Source of the DNA: Chitinophagales bacterium
Lineage (GTDB): Bacteria > Bacteroidota > Bacteroidia > Chitinophagales > UBA2359
Assembly: GCA_020628375.1 (NCBI GenBank)
Contig: JAHDFD010000008.1
Span: 42,117 to 106,116 of the forward strand
Reading direction: 5' to 3'
Length of the DNA stretch: 64,000 nt
Shown piece after piece: positions 8,326 through 17,997 of the stretch. The notes under the pieces were generated by a model. The model was given only the letters and a program-made list of their open reading frames with translations, was not told the DNA's origin and did not search any database. Position 1 is the stretch's first letter. The number at the start of each line of letters is the position of its first letter. A program made the translations under genes and the position numbers.

Positions 8326-8709
8326 ATGATTACAGAGCGGATATATTTGAATAACCCACTCCTGACAGATTTGCCTTATTTGGAAGGAGAAGAACTTATT
8401 TTTGTAAATGAAATTACCAAAGATCTATCTTATAATGAATTAGAAAACTTTGCCAGAGTTTATGATGAGTTCCGTAGATCTTATACAGTAATGATTTTAT
8501 TGACTTTACTTGGTTTCTTTGGTATTGCAGGAATACAGAGATTATATGTAGGTCATAAATTTAAAGGAATACTTTATTTTATAACTTGTGGATTCTTGTA
8601 TATAGGAACAATTTATGACTTGTTTACCTATAAACGAAGAACCAATGAATATAATTATCAGGCAGCATTGAGAGCCAGAGACGTCGTTACACATTACGAT
8701 AATATCTAA
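8326..8709 (+). CDS. TM2 domain-containing membrane protein
   Basis: Of the 127 residues, about 60-112 form a TM2 domain. One hydrophobic helix (VMILLTLLGFFGIAG) is followed by the typical QRLYVGHKFKGIL turn and a second helix with GFLYIGTIYDLF. The N-terminal 55 residues are acidic and soluble. TM2 proteins are inner-membrane hairpins of largely unknown function. The gene is monocistronic, with a strong intrinsic terminator at 8762-8790. Confidence 0.85.
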   Translation: MITERIYLNNPLLTDLPYLEGEELIFVNEITKDLSYNELENFARVYDEFRRSYTVMILLTLLGFFGIAGIQRLYVGHKFKGILYFITCGFLYIGTIYDLFTYKRRTNEYNYQAALRARDVVTHYDNI

Positions 8710-8761
8710 GCTTCGATCAAAGATTTTACCCGAATCACAAGATACAATGCTTTCTAAAATC

Positions 8762-8790
8762 AGCCCTGAAATTATTCGGGGCTTTTTTTA
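8762..8790 (+). terminator. Rho-independent terminator after the TM2 gene
   Basis: AGCCC(tgaa) pairs with (ttc)GGGGCT around the loop ATTA, followed directly by a run of seven T. It is a classical intrinsic terminator and separates the TM2 gene from pdhB. Confidence 0.8.
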
Positions 8791-8837
8791 TAAATAATTT
8801 TAAAGAATTTTCTGCATAGTTCATTTGTCTAATGTTT

Positions 8838-8845
8838 AAATTTGT
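8838..8845 (+). promoter_or_regulatory. Candidate -7 box (TAAATTTG) for pdhB
   Basis: TAAATTTG matches TAnnTTTG and lies 18 bases before the start codon, giving a short leader. No TTTG is at the usual distance upstream, so only the -7 element is supported. Confidence 0.35.
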
Positions 8846-8863
8846 ACAAGACAATAAGTTTCT

Positions 8864-9847
8864 ATGAGAACAATTAGAATTCGAGATGCCATTCGTGAAG
8901 CAATGAGTGAAGAAATGCGCCGCGATGAACGTGTGTTTTTAATGGGAGAGGAAGTTGCTGAATACAATGGCGCCTACAAAGTAAGTCAGGGTATGTTAGA
9001 TGAGTTCGGTCCCAAACGAATTATCGATACACCAATTGCTGAATTGGGCTTTGCTGGTATTGGTGTTGGTGCCGCAATTAATGGCTTACGACCTATAGTT
9101 GAGTTCATGACCTGGAATTTCGCCTTACTTGCTACTGACCAGATTATTAATTCGGCAGCTAAAATGTTGCAAATGTCTGGTGGGCATCTGCATTGTCCTA
9201 TTGTTTTCAGAGGACCAAATGGCTCTGCCGGACAATTGGCTGCAACACATTCGTGTAATTACGAAGCACTTTATGCTAATATTCCGGGCTTAAAAGTAAT
9301 TTCAATCTCTAATCCTTACGATGCAAAAGGTCTGATGAAATCTGCAATTCGTGATGATGATCCGGTAGTTTTCATGGAATCAGAAGTAAGTTATTCCGAT
9401 ATGGGAGAAGTTCCCGAAGAAGAGTATTTGATACCTATTGGTCTGGCTGATGTAAAACGTAAAGGAACAGATGTTACCATAGTTTCCTTTAACAAATCGA
9501 TGAAAATCGCTTTTGACGCTGCTGATGAATTGGCAAAAGAAGATATTTCTGCCGAAGTGATCGATCTGAGAACAATTCGTCCTATGGATTATAATACCGT
9601 AATCAAATCTGTTCAAAAAACAAATCGCTTAATTATAATAGAAGAAACACCGCCCGTTTGTGGTGTGGCATCTGAATTAGGTTACTCTGTTCAACGTTTA
9701 GCGTTCGATTACCTCGATGCACCTATAGTAAGAATTAATGGAACTGATACACCAGTTGCTTATGCACCTACCTTGGTAGCAGCATACTTACCAAAAGTAG
9801 AAGAAGTAGTGAAAGCAGCTAAAGAAATTATGTATATCAATCTATAA
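8864..9847 (+). CDS. pdhB: Pyruvate dehydrogenase E1 component, beta subunit
   Basis: The 327 residues match the beta subunit of heterotetrameric alpha-keto acid dehydrogenase E1. The protein begins MRTIRIRDAIREAMSEEM. GEEVAEYNGAYKVSQGM is at about 28-44 and DTPIAELGFAGIGVGAA at 56-72 (TPP-binding Glu). The family sequence RGPNGSAGQLAATHS sits near 116-130, and the transketolase C-terminal domain covers about 195-320. With the alpha subunit, E2 and E3 it converts pyruvate to acetyl-CoA in the cytosol. The alpha-subunit and E2 genes are not adjacent, which is common in this phylum. Branched-chain E1 beta subunits are similar, but the sequence fits the pyruvate type better. Confidence 0.92.
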   Translation: MRTIRIRDAIREAMSEEMRRDERVFLMGEEVAEYNGAYKVSQGMLDEFGPKRIIDTPIAELGFAGIGVGAAINGLRPIVEFMTWNFALLATDQIINSAAKMLQMSGGHLHCPIVFRGPNGSAGQLAATHSCNYEALYANIPGLKVISISNPYDAKGLMKSAIRDDDPVVFMESEVSYSDMGEVPEEEYLIPIGLADVKRKGTDVTIVSFNKSMKIAFDAADELAKEDISAEVIDLRTIRPMDYNTVIKSVQKTNRLIIIEETPPVCGVASELGYSVQRLAFDYLDAPIVRINGTDTPVAYAPTLVAAYLPKVEEVVKAAKEIMYINL

Positions 9848-9933
9848 CTTTTTTCCGACTACTCTGAGTCAGATAAGCGGTGATTTACATAGACTGAATA
9901 CTTCAATTAAACTAATATACCTGTCCACTATCC

Positions 9934-9975
9934 AATTGCCTATTTGTTGAAAAGAATTTTAACAAATAGGCAATT
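9934..9975 (+). terminator. Perfect 15-bp inverted repeat after pdhB
   Basis: AATTGCCTATTTGTT (9934-9948) and AACAAATAGGCAATT (9961-9975) are exact complements around a 12-base loop, 87 bases after the pdhB stop. There is no long T-run after it, but the stem strength and position favour a terminator. Confidence 0.5.
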
Positions 9976-10002
9976 AGCATATTAATCCTTTTGCTATTGC
10001 GT

Positions 10003-10010
10003 TAACTTTG
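10003..10010 (+). promoter_or_regulatory. Candidate -7 box (TAACTTTG) for the giant surface protein
   Basis: TAACTTTG is an exact TAnnTTTG match 86 bases before the start codon. The nearest TTTG (9990-9993) is too close, so the -33 element is not evident. The predicted start near 10017 would put most of the 10013-10056 hairpin in the leader. Confidence 0.35.
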
Positions 10011-10012
10011 TT

Positions 10013-10056
10013 ATACAATTTTAAATATATACGGTTATATATTTTTCAAATTGTAT
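10013..10056 (+). promoter_or_regulatory. Large AT-rich stem-loop in the 5' leader of the giant surface protein gene
   Basis: The outer arms ATACAATTT (10013-10021) and AAATTGTAT (10048-10056) and the inner arms AAATATATA (10023-10031) and TATATATTT (10036-10044) pair around a 4-base loop. It lies between the -7 box and the ATG, about 40 bases from the latter. It could act as a leader structure or a protein-binding palindrome. Confidence 0.4.
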
Positions 10057-10096
10057 TATAAATAGTTTCGCACATTTTTCCATTAGAAAATCTTCT

Positions 10097-13000
10097 ATGA
10101 AGAAAATAATTACCTTACTTCTCTTAGCACTTATTCCTGTTTTCTGTTTGAAAGCACAGCAGAATATCGTTTTAAATCCCAGCTTCGAAAATTTTCAGAA
10201 TTGCCCGGCAGATACAAGCGATTTTGATGGGAATATTGATGATTGGCAGGTGGCTTTTGGTACACCTGATCTTTTCAATGTGTGTGGTACTGACGCAGGT
10301 GTGCCGATTAATATTTTAGGAGAACAAACACCGGCAAGTGGTGATAGTTATGCCGGATTTTATGCTTTCGATGAAAATGATTACAGAGAATATATCGTTG
10401 CTGATATTTCCGATAACCCTATGGAAGAAGGAAAGCTTTATTGCATAGAAGTCAATATAAGTCTGGCAGAAGCTTATGCAGGTGGAGGTATTCAGAATGT
10501 TGGAATGTTTTTCTCTGATGAACCCTTATCAGGAAACTTATTGAATAGTGAAGCTCAGGTGGTTTTTCAGGGACAAACACTAGACAGATCGGATGTGTGG
10601 ATGGAAATAAGAGGGGCATTTCAGGCTTTAGATGATCTTAACTATTTTGCTATTGGCAATTTCGCCGATAATCAGAACACACAGGGAAATCTTAATGTGC
10701 CTGGTACAAATGATTTATTGCCTGCCTATTACTACATAGATGATGTGAGTATTTTTGAAATACAACCACCTTTGATAAGTGTTTCTCCTCAGAGTTATTG
10801 TGATAATGAAGTAATATTCCTTACCGATAGCCAAACTGATAATTTTTCTACTTATGAGTGGTTTACATTAGATGATCCGAATACGATTCTTTCTACAAGT
10901 GCCACTTTTCAGACAAATGCGATCGAGGAAACTTATGTAGTCAGAAAAATAGTTGAAGGTTGTGCTTTAACCGATACGATCGAAATAACGCCTAATCCGG
11001 TTCCGGAAGTTTTCTTCATGGCTGAAAATGTTTGTGAAGGTAGTGTTGTGCAGTTTATCGATGCTTCAAGCAATGTAGATGCTAATTCAATTTATGAATG
11101 GGATATTTTTAACGATGGAACAATAGATTTTACTACCAATGGAAGTATAGAGTTTTTATTCGATCCTCCGGTTGTTACGGAAGTAAGCCTCACGGTTTCT
11201 AATGGGAATTGTTCAAATCAGTTTGTTGTAAATATCGATACTACACAACCGTGCGACCCTTGTGATAATCTGTCGAATTTAGTGCCTAACGGTGATATGG
11301 AAATATTTGAAAGTTGTCCCGAAGATCTGAATCTCGAAGACCCTGATAATGATTTTGATTATATCAGTATTTGGAATCAGGCTACACTCGGAACACCCGA
11401 TTTCTTTAATTCCTGTTATATTCCTTCGGGTGGTGATAGTGCCGATATTCCTGATAACGAATTCGGAACACAAGTGCCTGCCTCTGGAAATAGTTATGTT
11501 GGTTTTTATGCCATGCGCGACGATGATAAAAGAGAGTATTTAACGACCGAGTTAATGGAAGCCTTATTGCCGGACAATCAATACTGTATTGAATTTTCTT
11601 TAAGCTTAGCAGATATCTCTTCGGTTGGTATCGAAAATATTGGTGTACATCTTTCTGAAGATGATATTTCTGATTTTTCTATTGATACCAATTTCTCTTA
11701 TAACCCAACTCTTGAAAGTTCTGGAGGCTTTGTTACCAATACAGAAACCTGGTCGGTAATTGTTGGCGCATTTTTACCAACCGATACCGTTAATTATTTA
11801 ACGATCGGAAACTTCAGAGATAATGCAAATACGAATACTACAACTAATACACATCCCGATGCTTTACCTCCAAGTTCAAACCTGTCTTATTACTATCTGG
11901 ATAATGTTTCTATTTTGGAACTGCCTCAATTACTTGATGTGGAAGAAGTGGAAGCATGTGCCGATGAACAAATTATTATTAGCGCATCTGAAGATTATTG
12001 TACCTACGAGTGGGAGTTGGATGACGGAACGGTTTTAGGTAGTGGAAATACGCTTGAAACTAGCTTTTCTGAACCAGGCTTATATCAGGTTTTCCTTACA
12101 GCTTATTTAGGGAATTGTAGCAGAGTGGAAACCTTTGATGTTATGATTGGTACAAGCCCTGAAGCTGCTTTTACTTTTGAAACAAATTGCTTAGGGGAAG
12201 AGACTTTAATTCTCAACACTTCAACTAATTATAGTAATGAAACACTATTCGACTGGTACGTTGATGGAAACTTTATTACTAGTACAACTATAGCCATTCC
12301 TGTTTTTTATGAATTTACAGAATTAGGAACTTATGATATTCAATTGATTGTAACTGATGTGGAATCTGATTGTGTTGATATATTCAATGATACGATTACA
12401 ATAAACGAAGCTTGTGACGAATGCCAATTAGAAAATATAGTAATAAACGGAAGCTTTGAAGATATTAGTCAATGTCCCGATGATATTAATCAAATAGAAC
12501 TTACTTTTAATTGGAATGCATTAGCCGATGGCAACCCGGTAGGATATTATAATTTATGCGCAACAGAACTTGATGCTAGTGTGCCCGATAACCAGCTTGG
12601 AAACCAACAGGCGCAAGATGGTTTTGCCTATGCAGGAGTTACCACTTTTGCCAATAATGATTTTAGAAGCTATGTTTACTCTGAACTTGGTGCTACTATG
12701 GAAGAAGGTGAAAGATACTGTGTGACTTATTATCTCAATTGCGCAGATAATAGTAGTACAGCCACAGCAAATTTAGGTGTGTATTTTTCTGAAGGTGATC
12801 CTCAGAATTTGAATGCTTTTTCTGTAACGCCTCAAATTGATTCAGGTGATGCTCCTTATTTTTCGACAGATAGCTGGGTGGAAATTACACAAATAATTAC
12901 TGCTGATGCGGATTATAATTACCTGACTATCGGAAACTTTAATGATAACACAAATTCAGTAACAGAATCAAATGGTGGAGCTTTTCCATTGTCGTATTAC

Positions 13001-15709
13001 TATATAGATAATATTTCGGTAGTTCCTGTTGAAATTACCTTACCGCAAAATCAATCGATTTGTTTAGGGCAAACAGTAACTTTATCAGCCCTGACTAATT
13101 TATGCGAACCACAATGGATAGAACAGAGTTCAGGACAAATAGTAAGTGATAATAATATTGTTACTGTTCAGCCGAATATAACCACCAATTATGTATTTCA
13201 GGCATTTACAGAGAATTGCGGGTTAATTGAAGAAACTGTAACTGTTACGATCTTAGATGCACCTGATGCTGGCCCTGATGTAACGATTTGTCAGGGTGGA
13301 ACAACACAATTAAATGTTACCGGAGGAAACGATGGTTATTCATGGTCGCCTGTTGATGGATTAGATGACCCTACGATACAAAATCCTATTGCTTCTCCAA
13401 CAGTTACAACAACATATACCGTTACTGTCGATCTTGGTTCTGGCGATTGTCCGAATACGGCAGAAGTTACCGTTTTCGTTGATGATGTAAATGCAACCAT
13501 AACAGCAAGTAATAATATTATCTGTGATGGAGAATCGGTGACCGCAACAGCAGCCGGAGGTGATAGCTATTTGTGGATCCCCTCTGATGGTGTTTCTGAT
13601 ATAAATAGCAATAATGTCATACTTTCTCCTGATGTAACAACCACATATACCATTACTGTTACCAATTCAACAACGGGGTGTTCCGATATAACCGAATTGA
13701 CTGTAACTGTTGATGAATGTGATGAAGGAGGACCTCAGTGGACAGATAATGGATTACCAATTGTAGAATTATTTGACACAACGGAAGTGAATGTACCAAT
13801 TATCATTAATTTTCCCGTTGTTGAAGATCCGGACCTGCCTGAAGATTCATTTACAATAAGCGCAACTGATCCTCAAAATGGCACGTTCGATTTTAATAAT
13901 ATTCAGGGAACATATACACCTGATAACGGATTCGTTGGTAATGATACAATTACACTTACGGTTTGTGATGTATTAGAGCCAGTAGAATGTTCAGACCTCG
14001 ATCTTATAATTACAGTATTCAGTGAAAATGAACCTCCTGAATTTCCGGGCATTGAAAATCTCGATCAGTTTGTATTTATTACTGTTGATTCAATTTGGAA
14101 CTTCTGTTATAATATCATTGACCCGGAAGGGGAAGATATAACTTTGACTATTCAGGAATTTCCTGAAAATGGAACAGCTCAGAATTTAGTTAATACATTC
14201 TGTGTTCAATATGATCCACAAGGGTTTGTAGGAACCGAAATGTTAACGATTATAGCCTGTGATGAACAAGATATTTGTACAAGTGTAGATGTCTTTATTC
14301 AGGTTGATGACTTTCCGGTTGCACCAGTTGTTCTTGATACATTGTTTAATGCCTTTGAAAATTCCACAACCAATTTCTGCCTCGATATTTTCGATGCGAA
14401 TAATAATATAGATACTATAATTGTTACTCAGGAACTTGCAAATGGATCTGTTATTTTCGATGATGATGGTTGTTTTACTTTTACACCCGATCCGGGTTAC
14501 TCTGGGGAAGATCAGATGGAGATAGAGGTTTGTGACCTGACTGACCTTTGTACTGAGGCAATAATAACTATTGTTACAGCCAATACAATTGCCGCAAACG
14601 ATGATACTTATTTCATTGAAGAAAATATCCCAACTTACTTCTATCCTACAAATAATGATCTTCCTAATTCGGTAGATACACTCTATATTATTCAACCTCC
14701 TTTGATCGGAACTACAGAAATTGTCGATACCATAGATGCTGCTTCGATTATTTATTATCCCCCTTCTGATACGACAGCATTAGATTCTTTACAATATGCA
14801 ATTTGTTCCCAGCCTTTTGGTTGCGATACAGCATGGGTATATATAAATATTCAAAATTTATTGGATGCTAACGATGATTTAGTGAGTACTCCAATGAATA
14901 ACCAGATTGATATCAATGTACTTTTAAATGATTCTATTCCGAATGATAATGATGTAGTATTTACCACAGTTTTAACCTCCGATCCTGAAAATGGTGTTTT
15001 AATAGAAAATAGTGATGGTTCATATACTTATATTCCAAACGATGGTTTTACAGGTGTCGATTCCTTTACCTATCAAATTTGTTCAGATAGCACTTATGGT
15101 TGCACATTCGGAACTGTTTTGATAACCGTTTCCAGTGCTTCAGCACCTGATCCTTCAATCGATGAGGCATTTACAGAGGCTGGTGCGCCAGTAGAGATAA
15201 ATGTACTCGAAAATGATTCTGATCCTCAGGATAGCCCAATATCAGTAATGACAGGTTCTTTAGGTGCTTCAAATGGGACAGCTTATGTGAATGATAATGG
15301 TTGGGTGGTTTATACACCCGATTCAGGTTTCACTGGTACAGATACTTTGTTTTATAACGTAGTGAATGAATTTGGATTGTTCTCTCAGTCATTTGTAGTA
15401 ATAGAAGTAGGAGAGTGCACGGTTAAAGTTCAGGAAGCTTTGACACCGAATGGCGATAATAGGAATGATGAATGGGTGATACCTGCATTATTGAATTGCG
15501 CTAACTTTCAGAATAATACCGTTACTATCTATAACAGATGGGGAAATAAGGTTTTTGAAGCAAGAAACTATGGTACAGATGGCTGGTGGAATGGAACATG
15601 GGAAAAAAATAATGAACCTTTGCCTGTTGGTACGTATTTTTATGTCATAACTATCGATGGTCAGAAACGACGCGACTGGCAACGTGGCGCTATTGAGATA
15701 ATACGATAA
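10097..15709 (+). CDS. Giant secreted multidomain surface protein with gliding-motility-associated (CHU_C) C-terminal domain
   Basis: The 1,870-residue product has a signal peptide ending CLKAQ. Three homologous modules of about 200 residues start near 22, 392 and 778. Each opens like NIVLNPSFENFQNCP and contains G-x-SYAGFYA, YCIE-x-SLA and YYYIDDVS elements; they are lectin- or CBM-like beta modules found in exported Bacteroidota proteins. PKD/Ig-like beta domains lie between and after them, including a tandem pair near 1055-1210 (TTTYTVTV, TTTYTITV). Cadherin/VCBS-like repeats of the GFTGVDSFTYQI type span about 1220-1770. The last 95 residues (EALTPNGDNRNDEW, TIYNRWGNKVF, PVGTYFYVI) are a type-B type IX secretion sorting domain. 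It is probably an adhesin or matrix protein exported through T9SS. menE begins 2 bases after its stop. Confidence 0.9.
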   Translation: MKKIITLLLLALIPVFCLKAQQNIVLNPSFENFQNCPADTSDFDGNIDDWQVAFGTPDLFNVCGTDAGVPINILGEQTPASGDSYAGFYAFDENDYREYIVADISDNPMEEGKLYCIEVNISLAEAYAGGGIQNVGMFFSDEPLSGNLLNSEAQVVFQGQTLDRSDVWMEIRGAFQALDDLNYFAIGNFADNQNTQGNLNVPGTNDLLPAYYYIDDVSIFEIQPPLISVSPQSYCDNEVIFLTDSQTDNFSTYEWFTLDDPNTILSTSATFQTNAIEETYVVRKIVEGCALTDTIEITPNPVPEVFFMAENVCEGSVVQFIDASSNVDANSIYEWDIFNDGTIDFTTNGSIEFLFDPPVVTEVSLTVSNGNCSNQFVVNIDTTQPCDPCDNLSNLVPNGDMEIFESCPEDLNLEDPDNDFDYISIWNQATLGTPDFFNSCYIPSGGDSADIPDNEFGTQVPASGNSYVGFYAMRDDDKREYLTTELMEALLPDNQYCIEFSLSLADISSVGIENIGVHLSEDDISDFSIDTNFSYNPTLESSGGFVTNTETWSVIVGAFLPTDTVNYLTIGNFRDNANTNTTTNTHPDALPPSSNLSYYYLDNVSILELPQLLDVEEVEACADEQIIISASEDYCTYEWELDDGTVLGSGNTLETSFSEPGLYQVFLTAYLGNCSRVETFDVMIGTSPEAAFTFETNCLGEETLILNTSTNYSNETLFDWYVDGNFITSTTIAIPVFYEFTELGTYDIQLIVTDVESDCVDIFNDTITINEACDECQLENIVINGSFEDISQCPDDINQIELTFNWNALADGNPVGYYNLCATELDASVPDNQLGNQQAQDGFAYAGVTTFANNDFRSYVYSELGATMEEGERYCVTYYLNCADNSSTATANLGVYFSEGDPQNLNAFSVTPQIDSGDAPYFSTDSWVEITQIITADADYNYLTIGNFNDNTNSVTESNGGAFPLSYYYIDNISVVPVEITLPQNQSICLGQTVTLSALTNLCEPQWIEQSSGQIVSDNNIVTVQPNITTNYVFQAFTENCGLIEETVTVTILDAPDAGPDVTICQGGTTQLNVTGGNDGYSWSPVDGLDDPTIQNPIASPTVTTTYTVTVDLGSGDCPNTAEVTVFVDDVNATITASNNIICDGESVTATAAGGDSYLWIPSDGVSDINSNNVILSPDVTTTYTITVTNSTTGCSDITELTVTVDECDEGGPQWTDNGLPIVELFDTTEVNVPIIINFPVVEDPDLPEDSFTISATDPQNGTFDFNNIQGTYTPDNGFVGNDTITLTVCDVLEPVECSDLDLIITVFSENEPPEFPGIENLDQFVFITVDSIWNFCYNIIDPEGEDITLTIQEFPENGTAQNLVNTFCVQYDPQGFVGTEMLTIIACDEQDICTSVDVFIQVDDFPVAPVVLDTLFNAFENSTTNFCLDIFDANNNIDTIIVTQELANGSVIFDDDGCFTFTPDPGYSGEDQMEIEVCDLTDLCTEAIITIVTANTIAANDDTYFIEENIPTYFYPTNNDLPNSVDTLYIIQPPLIGTTEIVDTIDAASIIYYPPSDTTALDSLQYAICSQPFGCDTAWVYINIQNLLDANDDLVSTPMNNQIDINVLLNDSIPNDNDVVFTTVLTSDPENGVLIENSDGSYTYIPNDGFTGVDSFTYQICSDSTYGCTFGTVLITVSSASAPDPSIDEAFTEAGAPVEINVLENDSDPQDSPISVMTGSLGASNGTAYVNDNGWVVYTPDSGFTGTDTLFYNVVNEFGLFSQSFVVIEVGECTVKVQEALTPNGDNRNDEWVIPALLNCANFQNNTVTIYNRWGNKVFEARNYGTDGWWNGTWEKNNEPLPVGTYFYVITIDGQKRRDWQRGAIEIIR

Positions 15710-15711
15710 CA

Positions 15712-16836
15712 ATGGGAGATTGGAAAAAATATACAAGTCTGAAGCTTAAGGGAGAACAATTGGATAGAGATCAATTGGTCGCACTTGCTGAAGAAAGAAG
15801 AGCGCATTATAAAACCCCAGATTGGGAAAAAAGCTTCTGGCAATTCATATTTGCATGGTTAACAGAAAGCAAAGAAACCATCAATCTGAAAACTTCTGGT
15901 TCTACTGGAAAACCTAAAACAGTACGTTTGCCAAAACAAAGTATGGTAAATAGTGCTTTAATGACTGGTGAATACCTAAACTTAAATGAAAATGACAGTG
16001 CACTTTTATGTCTTTCAAGCGATTATATTGCCGGAAAAATGATGATCGTGAGGGCTTTTGTACTTGGTTTGGATTTGCATGTTGTTCCTCAATCAAGTAA
16101 TCCGACTCAATTACTACCCGAAGACTTTCACTTTTCGATAGTTTCAATGGTACCCACACAGCTTCATAAAATGAGAATGGAAGGCTTATGGGATAAACTG
16201 GAGCAATTTGATACTATATTAGTTGGAGGTGCGCCTGTGTCACCTGAGATGGAAGAGCATATGCAAGAGCTCGATACAACGATTTTCCTAACCTACGGAA
16301 TGACTGAAACGGTAAGCCATATTGCAATGCGTCAGTTAAATGGTGAAAACGCGAGTGAATGGTTCAATGTGCTTGAAGGCGTTGAAGTTGAATTGGATAA
16401 AAAATCTTGTCTGAATATATTCGCGCCTCATTTGAATGAGCAAAAGTTAAAAACGAATGATCTCTGCGAAATTGATGAAAGCAATTCAAATAGATTCAGA
16501 TTTATTGGTCGCCACGATAATGTTATCAATTCAGGTGGAATAAAACTTATACCCGAATTATTAGAAAGAAAACTCGCATCTCTGATTACCAGATCAGATT
16601 ATTTCTTTGCCGGTTTGCCAGATGAAAGACTTGGAGAAAAATTGGTTCTATTTATCGAAAAAGACCAACCTGCCTCCGATAGTTTGTTCATGTTGAAATT
16701 TGATATGTTGTTCAGATTAGTGAAATATGAAATTCCGAAAGAAATATTGTTTGTAGAAAAATTTGAAAGAACAGCAACCAATAAAATAAGGCGAAAACTT
16801 ACGGTGAAGAAGTATTTGAAAAGCCTTGAAGTGTAA
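15712..16836 (+). CDS. menE: o-Succinylbenzoate-CoA ligase-like AMP-forming enzyme
   Basis: At 374 residues it is short for an adenylate-forming ligase but normal for Bacteroidota MenE. Motifs are the P-loop TSGSTGKPKTVRLPK near 62-76, LCLSSDYIAGKMMIVRA near 100-116, VGGAPVS near 176, LTYGMTETVSHIAM near 197-210, and the hinge GRHDNVINSGGIKL near 266-279. The C-terminal catalytic Lys is expected in TATNKIRRK. MenE activates o-succinylbenzoate with CoA and ATP in menaquinone synthesis. It is 2 bases downstream of the giant surface protein, an unrelated gene, and no other men gene is in the window. The family is certain; the exact substrate is inferred. Confidence 0.82.
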   Translation: MGDWKKYTSLKLKGEQLDRDQLVALAEERRAHYKTPDWEKSFWQFIFAWLTESKETINLKTSGSTGKPKTVRLPKQSMVNSALMTGEYLNLNENDSALLCLSSDYIAGKMMIVRAFVLGLDLHVVPQSSNPTQLLPEDFHFSIVSMVPTQLHKMRMEGLWDKLEQFDTILVGGAPVSPEMEEHMQELDTTIFLTYGMTETVSHIAMRQLNGENASEWFNVLEGVEVELDKKSCLNIFAPHLNEQKLKTNDLCEIDESNSNRFRFIGRHDNVINSGGIKLIPELLERKLASLITRSDYFFAGLPDERLGEKLVLFIEKDQPASDSLFMLKFDMLFRLVKYEIPKEILFVEKFERTATNKIRRKLTVKKYLKSLEV

Positions 16837-16841
16837 TATCG

Positions 16842-17957
16842 TTAAAACTTCATACCCAATAAAAGCTGTACATAATCGGCACTGAAATAATGAGATTTTA
16901 AACTCACGCCTATAAAAGGATGGATGTTCTGTTTTTGATATTGATCTGAAAAATGATAATAGGCATTTAATTTCACAACAACATCACCTCTTTTAACATG
17001 TGGATTATATAAATAAGTCCCCGTTTGTGCGTGAAAACTGAATTTTGGGAATAAGAAATTATATCCTGCAAGGATCATCCATTTACTTGAAGCTAAAAAT
17101 CTATCCTGATCTTCATGCTCTGATACAACCAATATCCTGTTTACCGATTCGTAATATTCGAAATCACCACCAAGTGTAATTGCTCCTTTTAAGGCGTGTT
17201 TCTTTTCTAAGAAAAACGAACCAGTCCAAACTGGATAATCAGGTCCATTATCTACTCCAACAGAATTAAACCCAATGCCGATCAGAATATTTGTTTTAAT
17301 ATTCTTTGGGTATTCTGCTTTTACCTTTTTCAGAATTGGTTTTTTATTGTAAAACTTATAAGCTAAGCCAATTTTGCCGGCTATAAAATTCAGCCCTAAG
17401 TTTGGTTGTTCGGTATTGCCATTTGAAGCATGGGTGAAACTTAAATTTGCATTCAGATCTATTCGTGAATGTACAGATCGGTTAAAGCCAAATTCATATC
17501 GGGTATAATTTGTGAAATGACCACCAATGGCATTATTAGTGTAATTATTTACCGAATTAAATGTTTTACTGAAGTAGGCTAAGCCTACACCAATTTTAAT
17601 ATTAAAGTTAATATGATTGAATCTTCTTCTGAAATTAATAAATGGCAATAAACCTATAGCTTGACCAAGTGTATTTTTATCACCTATATCTATATATGAA
17701 AAAGAAAAGCCATATAGAGGACAATTATACAAGCCTGCCCATAAGTCAGTACTTTCAGTTTGTTTTTGAATACTAAGTTCATATATAAAACTAGGTTCTG
17801 TTACTTCCGGTTTGAAGTAATCTCTGTGTTTTACCACTTTCCCTAAGTGCCACGCAGATTCTAATTGCCAGTTGTTTCGACTAGTATTAGAAACTTCCTG
17901 TGCTTCAGAATTTTGAAATACTATTATAATTAGTAAGATATTTAACAGAATCTTCAT
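16842..17957 (-). CDS. PagL-like lipid A 3-O-deacylase / acyloxyacyl hydrolase family outer-membrane protein
   Basis: The 371 residues start with a signal peptide ending NSEAQ, and the rest alternates in a beta-barrel fashion. The segment FTHASNGNTEQPNLGLNF near 185-202 matches the PagL active-site region (H-x-SN...PN-x-G), with His and Ser as expected catalytic residues. PagL removes the 3-O-acyl chain of lipid A in the outer membrane. At 371 residues it is about twice the size of Pseudomonas PagL, so it carries extra strands or loops. A pair of back-to-back -7 boxes separates it from the divergent gene at 18048. Its 3' end lies 5 bases from the convergent menE stop. Confidence 0.7.
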   Translation of the reverse strand: MKILLNILLIIIVFQNSEAQEVSNTSRNNWQLESAWHLGKVVKHRDYFKPEVTEPSFIYELSIQKQTESTDLWAGLYNCPLYGFSFSYIDIGDKNTLGQAIGLLPFINFRRRFNHINFNIKIGVGLAYFSKTFNSVNNYTNNAIGGHFTNYTRYEFGFNRSVHSRIDLNANLSFTHASNGNTEQPNLGLNFIAGKIGLAYKFYNKKPILKKVKAEYPKNIKTNILIGIGFNSVGVDNGPDYPVWTGSFFLEKKHALKGAITLGGDFEYYESVNRILVVSEHEDQDRFLASSKWMILAGYNFLFPKFSFHAQTGTYLYNPHVKRGDVVVKLNAYYHFSDQYQKQNIHPFIGVSLKSHYFSADYVQLLLGMKF

Positions 17958-17997
17958 GTATATCGAATAAACACTTTCAATTGAAAGGTATCTTTAA

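Noticed and set aside
14243..14695. 150-residue minus-strand frame inside the giant surface protein
   Set aside because: It is a shadow frame rich in Ile/Asn/Cys from antisense reading of an Asp/Thr-rich sequence, with no start context.
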